Below are positions 58,061 through 64,000 of a DNA stretch of 64,000 bases, in pieces. The stretch comes from Paramecium octaurelia (lineage: Eukaryota > Ciliophora > Oligohymenophorea > Peniculida > Parameciidae), in the NCBI GenBank assembly GCA_905182995.1, contig CAJJDP010000043.1:248001-312000 (forward strand), in the 5' to 3' direction. Made by a program: the position numbers and the translations under genes. Below the pieces are notes generated by a model that worked only from the letters and a program-made list of their open reading frames with translations, was not told the origin of the DNA and did not search any database. The stretch's first letter is position 1; each line of letters starts with the position of its first letter.

Positions 58061-59910
58061 TCATTTAGTAGTGAATGCATATTTTGAGGATGATCTCAAA
58101 TCAACTGCTGATAATTTACTAGCACTTAATCTCAACTATTTTTTGTATCTCTCCTTACTCTCTACCAATTATTTAGATTGTCGATAATATTTCTATTGAC
58201 TTAAAAATCTAGCCTAATCAATCGGGAAATTGCTCAATAAATCCTTCTACCTAATGATCTCATCAGGTTTATGAAGAGCTAACATTTCAGAAAACTTCAA
58301 ATCTGCTCTCGGATTAATCTTTTTAAAGATTTCATCAGTCTTATCAATATCTGGTTGATTTTGTAAGTCTGATTCGCATTTATCAATAGCCTTACTATAT
58401 TATTCTCTGAAGTAACCTACAACTTCATCAAAAGCCTATTTTAAATATTTCTATCTCTAGTGATTGACAACCACTTCACCCTCCCTTTGCAACTTCTCCT
58501 TCTCCTCTATTTCTCTTAAGACTAGCTATTTATAATCTGGATTAATCAAAGATATCTCCTTCAATATCATTTCATCCCACTCAATCTTTCTAACATCTAT
58601 AAACTATAATTATCCTGCATCGATTATATACAGATTATCGAAATCATCCCTAGCAAAATCCAATCTCAATTTCATTATCTTTCGCTGATGATATGCTTCA
58701 AAAAAATGGACAATCTAATACATATGATAACTAATAATATAATAAAGTATTACTATAAATATTGTGACATACTCTTCTTCTTTAATTCCTTTAAGTATAG
58801 TTCATGTTGACGGATGTGATTGCCTGTCTAAAAATTTGGGTTGTTTATTTAGCAAATCTATTCCAAGGCTTTATCATATTAGTCTTAATATTTGATATCA
58901 TCCTTGATGTATGTGATACGTTGATATCTAGTCTTATTTAATTCATTTAGTTTCAATTTCTATTCTTCAGTTAACTTCATACTATCATCAGCTATTTTTG
59001 TCCTGCTTAACTTCGCTTCAGTTGGCTTTTCTTCTTCCTTTATTTTCTTTGGGTCTTTACAAAGTGATTATTTTGATATCCTATTATTCTCATATTTTTC
59101 TGGATTCTCCTTGGCTTTAAAAATAAGCTTTCCATAAAAATCGTATGGGTAGGCTTGAATCATAACTATTGTATCCCAAATTGAATCTATTTTTCTCTTT
59201 TCAAACAATTACATTGCTGCTAACTAAGACATTATCTATTCTCCACCATTCTTGAATTTAACCAAAATGAAATCCTTCTAGATTCCAATATTCTAAACAT
59301 ACTTCTTAATTCCTTATTAAATTTCAGCGCTCTTCTAATCAAATTCCAAATTATTGAAATCTTTATTCTCTCTTTTCTCTGTAGCTGTCCTTAAGTCTAT
59401 ATCATATTCTGTTCTCCTTTTTACTAAAAACTATCCTAGTTCTTATAAATTTGTTAATAAATGTCTGTCTCTTATGATTCTAAGACCTTTGTCTTTATCG
59501 TGATAAATCAACACGCAAGGTTCTCGTTAATAGAAGAATAATGTATCCATGACTCTCATATTCAAGGTCTTACCATTTTTTGTTGGCTACATCATTTTAA
59601 TCGAAAGACCCAAGAAATCAATAGGATCTCTAATTTATGGTAATAATTATGATCCTCCATCTTTCTTCATAAATCTCACATGAGTCTATTCATCAGGTAG
59701 ATATCGATCACTTGGTTAATCGTAGAAATCATCATAAATCAAATCCTTTTTTAATTGATTGTCAGTCATTAATTGATGGTGACATATTGAGCAATCGCAA
59801 TTAAATTTGGAATGTATGTGATAATTCTTATTAATTTTCTCCTCTCGATCAGCATAAAGAGTAAGGATCTATTACATAAGTTCTTAATCTGATTCATTAT
59901 TATTAATCAT
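58061..59910 (-). CDS. large charged protein with a Cys cluster, unknown
   Basis: Start MINNNESDQELMQQILTLYA, then a Cys/His group (FNCDCSICHHQLMTDNQ), a mixed region (VRFMKKDGGSQLLPQIRDPI; RVMDTLFFYQREPCVLIYHD) that looks folded, and a long helical C-terminal half (AVQ-type coiled coil; YKQLVLREIEEKEKLQREGE; FDEVVGYFREQYSKAIDKCE), ending SSSKYAFTTK. One intron of about 27-50 nt near 58740. About 600 residues. The repeated references to helices and its ciliary neighbours suggest an axonemal protein, but I recognise no family. Confidence 0.6.
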
Positions 59911-60423
59911 TTTAATAAAACAAGAATATATAACTTATCGAGTAGAATTAGATAGTGAATATTCCCTATCAATCAATTCTTGGTGTTTTACCTTTTTGCC
60001 CATTAATGATGATAGATATGAATTCTATCCTATAAATTGCAATAGTGTTTAAATGAAAGGAGTATAAAATAAAATGTTTAATATAATGAAGATTAAAATA
60101 TCAATAAAATAAAAATTACTGAATAAAGTGTAATATATTTTACTATAAATTTAAATGAACATGTCAAAATTGTGATTGTCATTCAAAAAACAAGATCAAA
60201 TATATTTGAAATTGTTACCTATATGATGAATAAATGTCAAAGATTACAGAAATTAGGCTAAATTTAATATTTCAAATAGCAAAAATATAAATATTAGTAG
60301 GAAAATTAAAATTTAGGCATCAAAGTTATAAAAGAATTTGAATCAGAAATCAACAGAGTAAGATTATTAAGATTTTGGAATAATTAAAATAAAACTTAAA
60401 TATATTTTAGTGACATAAACGAT
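59911..60423. other. intergenic spacer
   Basis: About 510 bp of AT-rich sequence between divergent genes. No supported element. Confidence 0.5.
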
Positions 60424-61242
60424 ATGATAGGTTAAGAACACATTTAAATGTAAAAGTTCTTAAAAGAATGCGATGCAATTATAATTACAGCAGGTGCTGG
60501 TATGGGAATTGATTCAGGTTTACCAGATTACAGAGGAGATTAGGGATTTTGGAAAGTTTACAGGCCTTTTTAAAATAAGTATGGATTCCAAGATTGCGCA
60601 AATCCTGAATTCTTGAAGAAGAATCCACATTTATTTTGGGGTTTTTATGGACATAGGTTGGAATTGTATACTAATACAATACCACACGAAGGCTTCTAAA
60701 TATTGAAGAAGTGGTGTGAATAAAAAGATTATTTTATTATCACCAGCAACGTTGATGGATAATTTTAGAAGGCAGGTTTTAACTAGACTAAAGTCTATGA
60801 AATTCATGGTTCAATTCATACATTTTAATGTACTCAATGTTCTAAGTTATATTTGGCAAATAAATTTCCAAAATTAAAAATTGATTTATAAAGGTTTGAA
60901 GCTGAAGATCCTTTACCCAAATGTGAATTCAATCATATTTTAAGACCTAATATTTTAATGTTTTCAGATTGGGATTGGATTTCTACTATTTATACTAAAT
61001 AGTGCGAAAACCTCGAGGAATTTATCAAGAAACATAAGAATAACAAAATTTGTGTGATTGAAATTGGAGCAGGAACTGCTATTCCAAGTATTAGATTAAA
61101 GGGAGAGAGGATCTTATCTGAGATTGACAAATCCATCTTGATCAGAATCAATCCATCAGAGAATGAGCCTGAGGAAAGTAAGAAATACTATAGTTTAAAG
61201 AAAGGAGGGCTGGAAGGAATAAAATCATTGAATTACTTATGA
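60424..61242 (+). CDS. sirtuin (Sir2-type NAD-dependent deacylase)
   Basis: Intronless, 272 residues. NAD site: IIITAGAGMGIDSGLPDYRG; later FIITSNVDGQFQKAG with the Asn/Asp pair and YEIHGSIHTFQC with the catalytic His. The zinc module has FQCTQCSKLYLANKFPK then LPKCEFNHILRPN: two Cys, then one Cys, and Asn where the fourth Cys normally stands three residues later. The end is KICVIEIGAGTAIPSIRLKG, the family's C-terminal nucleotide strand. All NAD-binding and catalytic residues are present, so activity is likely, with a possibly altered zinc site. Acylated histone, tubulin or metabolic-enzyme targets are possible. Confidence 0.88.
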
Positions 61243-61263
61243 ATTTTATATTTTAAATTTTAT

Positions 61264-63429
61264 ATGGCTTATTTTGGAAATAATCAATAGCGTGGTGAAT
61301 TATAAGAGTTGTATGCCGATTTGAATGACTTGAATTTTGAGAAAAAGAAAGAAGTATTACATTAATAAAAGTGCTTTTAAGGCTGTAAAGAAAGTTATTG
61401 CATACATGACAGTTGGAAAAGACGTGTCCCAATTATTTTAATCGGTAATCAAGTGTCTTGAGTTTTAAGACATAGAGATGAAAAAGTTGGTAACAATATT
61501 GCCCATTAATTGTAGATTTACTTGTATATTGTGAATTACTCTCGTTAAAAACCAGATGATGCCATAATGGTGATCTAAAATTTTAGGAAAGATGTTCGTA
61601 AATCAGAAAATCCATTGGTGAGAGCTTTGGCAATACGAACATTCGGTTGTTTGAGAGTTCCCAAATTGAATGAATATTTGATTGAGCCACTTAAGGATTG
61701 TATTTCAGATGATGATCCTTATGTACGCAAAACAGCTGTCTTATGTGTTCCCAAAGTAATTTCCATTCATTTTTATTAGGTATTTGAAGTATCACCTGAA
61801 TTATGTCCACCTGTACTGGACTAATTGCAGAAACTATTGGAAAAGGAATCAAATGCCTTGGTTTTGGCAAATTTAATTTAATCCATGAGAGAAATTGAAG
61901 TAGTTAATGGAAAACAATTAATTCTAATGAATCCAAAAATTATTCAAAAACTCTTATTGGCTGTTGATGAGTGTATGGAATGGGGATAAATCTTCATTCT
62001 TGATTATTTGGCTACTTATGATCCTGCTGATTCAAAATAAGCTGAAATTATTATTGAAAGAACATTGCCAAGATTGAGTCATATCAACCCCACTGTAACC
62101 TTTTGTGCAGTCAAACTCATCCTTAAATATTTAGATTATCTTGACAATGGAGATCTAGTCAAGAATCTTTGTAAAAAGATCTCTCCTTCCCTTATTTCAT
62201 TGCTTTCTTGGAATCAATCTGAAATTTAGTATACCATTCTAAGAAATATATCATTGATATTGTAAAAATTCCCCATTCTATTTGAAAACGAAGTCAAAGT
62301 CTTTTTCTGTTCATTCAATGAACCATATTACATTAAATATGAAAAGTTAGACATTATGGTTAGAATTTGTGATTCTAAAAATTTTACTTAAGTTCTGAAT
62401 GAATTAATGATTTACATCAATGAAGCAGATCCTCACTTTGTCAGAAAAACCATTAAATCAATTGGTAAAATTGGCATGATGTATGATAAAGCACTTAATG
62501 AGTAATAATTACCTAATAACTTAGAGCTGTTTCAATCTTAGTAGAATTTGCAAAAAATGTCTAATAGGCTACTGAGCCTGTTCAAGAACTATTCATTCAA
62601 ATGCAGATTCTCTACAGAAAAAATCGAAATCTGTATAAGACTAATGATAGTCTTAAAATACTATTTAACATCCTTGAATACGCAAATGAAGCAGAAGCGA
62701 AAGTAAATTTATTTCTCATCCTAACTTCTAGAGTGCATGTGCTTGGATTGTTGGAGAGTTTGCAGAATTCATTCCAAAATCTGTTGAAAAGATGAAAGAA
62801 TACATTGATAATTTCTTAATTGAAGATCGGTTGGTTTAGCTATAACTGTTGACATCAGGCGTTAAACTCTATATTAAATATCCATCATTATGTTCAGCAC
62901 TGATTTAATAACTTATCAATTCTGCTAAGGATTCTTTCAATCCTGATGTCAGAGATAGAACATATATTTATTGGAGACTTTTGTCTACTGATCCTGAAGT
63001 AGTCAAGAATTTAGTTTGCTCTGCCCCTATTGGTTCTTCTCAATTTTAAAAGGATGTACGTTTATGGGAGACGAAGGATTTAATTATTGCCTTAGAAAAT
63101 ATGGGAAGTATTAGTAATCTATTTCACAAATTGCCAAATTAACTATACAAAAATATCAAAGTTAGAAATAAGTAAAATATATATCTAATTTAAGTCATCA
63201 ACAAGAAGCAAAAATATATAAGGCTGATGAAAAATAGGAAGCACCATAAAAAGACCAAGAAATTAAAAAAAACGATTAAAATCAATAATAGCCATAATAA
63301 TAACAATAGCAATAATAATAATAATAACAATAACAAAAATAAGATTTTGATCTATTAAATTTTGATGAACCTGTTTCGAATAATAACAATAATACAAACA
63401 ATAAAATGGATGTGTATGATTTAATTTGA
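61264..63429 (+). CDS. AP complex beta subunit (AP-1/AP-2 beta-adaptin)
   Basis: Start [20 protein letters not shown], then [99 protein letters not shown]: the beta-adaptin trunk almost residue for residue. The first intron (28 nt, ending TTTTAAG) is fixed by this match; others follow. After the trunk comes a Gln-rich hinge with a poly-Q run (about 63295-63340, mostly TAA), then [11 protein letters not shown], where LLNFD is a clathrin-box motif, and a short end KMDVYDLI. The C-terminal ear is absent, so the protein is shorter than animal beta-adaptins. It links adaptor complexes to clathrin. Confidence 0.9.
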
Positions 63430-63566
63430 ATATCAATAACATTAAATAGTAAATTTTCAACATCTTTCACAAATAAGGTTTATTTTATATGTTTCTTATA
63501 AATAATATGAAAATAATAGTGAATTTAAAACGTACATACATTTAGTTTAATAATTCAACTATGACC

Positions 63567-64000
63567 TCAACAAATTAGCCTCTCTTTTTAGTCAATTTCC
63601 AATTTTCTCTTTACCCCATCATTTAACCTTAAAGCTTCATTTTAATACTCATTTATTTATTATTATATTTGATGTGCCAATTAAAATTAGTCTTCCTAAA
63701 TTATATTTTTTTATTTTACTTTTGCATATTTAATTACTTTCTCTTTTAATTACTAGATTTACTGTTGTATCTCAGGATAATCAGTTTCCTAATTATGCAT
63801 CTACTATTTATGAATGCTATCCTATTCGATTCTTCGATTATTCTATCCTAATTACTCCTTTCCAAATATGTCTATTGGAATGTCTTAAGAATATTTTTTA
63901 TTTGGATTAAGCATATTCTCATTCTTCTGTTATAATGATTTTAATTCACTACTGATCTAAAATATAACTATTTATTATACCTCTTAAATTAAAGAAGACA
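63567..64000 (-). CDS. partial coiled-coil protein (C-terminal part)
   Basis: Open frame entering from the right edge and ending at TGA. It reads SELKSLQQKNENMLNPNKKY, IPIDIFGKEQLGQNNRRIEQ, IQQQIQQLKEKVIKYAKVKQ, LAHQIQQQINEYQNEALRLN, and ends KRKLEIDQKERLIC. Strong coiled coil, Gln-rich from TAA/TAG. The N-terminus lies outside the window. No family recognised. Confidence 0.65.

Noticed and set aside
1-64000. Telomere repeats (CCCCAA/CCCAAA) or chromosome end
   Set aside because: No tandem copies at either edge; genes run off both ends.
1-64000. Transposon, LTR or virus-like elements
   Set aside because: No transposase, integrase, reverse transcriptase or capsid-like coding stretch, and no long terminal repeats were seen.

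Overview
The window is somatic (macronuclear-type) DNA of a ciliate, most like Paramecium. Three independent signs agree. (1) Conserved proteins (ABCE1, uS15, uS8, V-ATPase subunit a, beta-adaptin, casein kinase 1) read through only if TAA and TAG are glutamine, and every gene I could close ends in TGA. (2) Introns are tiny, mostly 21-30 nt, with GTA...TAG/CAG/AAG borders. (3) Genes are packed on both strands, with 20-70 bp between many neighbours and AT-rich spacers. A standard-code ORF search breaks these genes apart, so most coordinates below come from re-reading the sequence with TGA as the only stop and splicing the small introns by eye.

Layout. 1-2.2 kb: 5' end of a minus-strand gene, a decayed coding stretch and a small membrane protein. 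2.6-5.2 kb: divergent pair of related WD40 genes. 5.5-9.7 kb: alveolin-like pellicle protein, cyclic-nucleotide-binding protein, polytopic membrane protein. 9.7-15.4 kb: cyclin, DPY30-like, SPEF1/CLAMP-like, an unresolved membrane protein, a coiled-coil (TPH-like) protein and TVP23. 15.6-20.7 kb: taxilin-like coiled coil, CK1, ABCE1 and a small unknown. 20.8-29.6 kb: V-ATPase subunit a, a DDX56/Dbp9-like protein with degenerate helicase motifs, an aquaporin, a Sel1-repeat protein and a coiled-coil protein. 30.9-36.2 kb: protein kinase, ribosomal uS15, DRC9/IQCG-like, a small unknown and a WD40 protein. 37.4-49 kb: VPS8, a small unknown, a GYF/poly-Q protein, two unknowns and a FYVE/TBC-like protein. 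49-60 kb: a second cyclic-nucleotide-binding protein, dynamin, ribosomal uS8, a trichocyst matrix protein, a His-rich mitochondrial-looking protein and two coiled-coil proteins. 60.4-64 kb: sirtuin, AP-complex beta subunit and a partial coiled-coil protein.

The genes are ordinary nuclear genes, not an operon-like set. Several belong to membrane traffic (VPS8, AP beta, dynamin, TVP23, FYVE/TBC-like, V-ATPase) and several to cilia or cortex (SPEF1, DRC9, DPY30-like, TPH-like, alveolin-like, trichocyst protein). I saw no rRNA, tRNA, CRISPR array, transposon or virus-like element. The most unusual items are the DDX56-family protein that appears to have lost its helicase motifs, an aquaporin lacking the arginine after the second NPA, a sirtuin with a doubtful fourth zinc ligand, a TBC-like domain without its glutamine finger, and divergent gene pairs whose start codons are only 20-23 bp apart.
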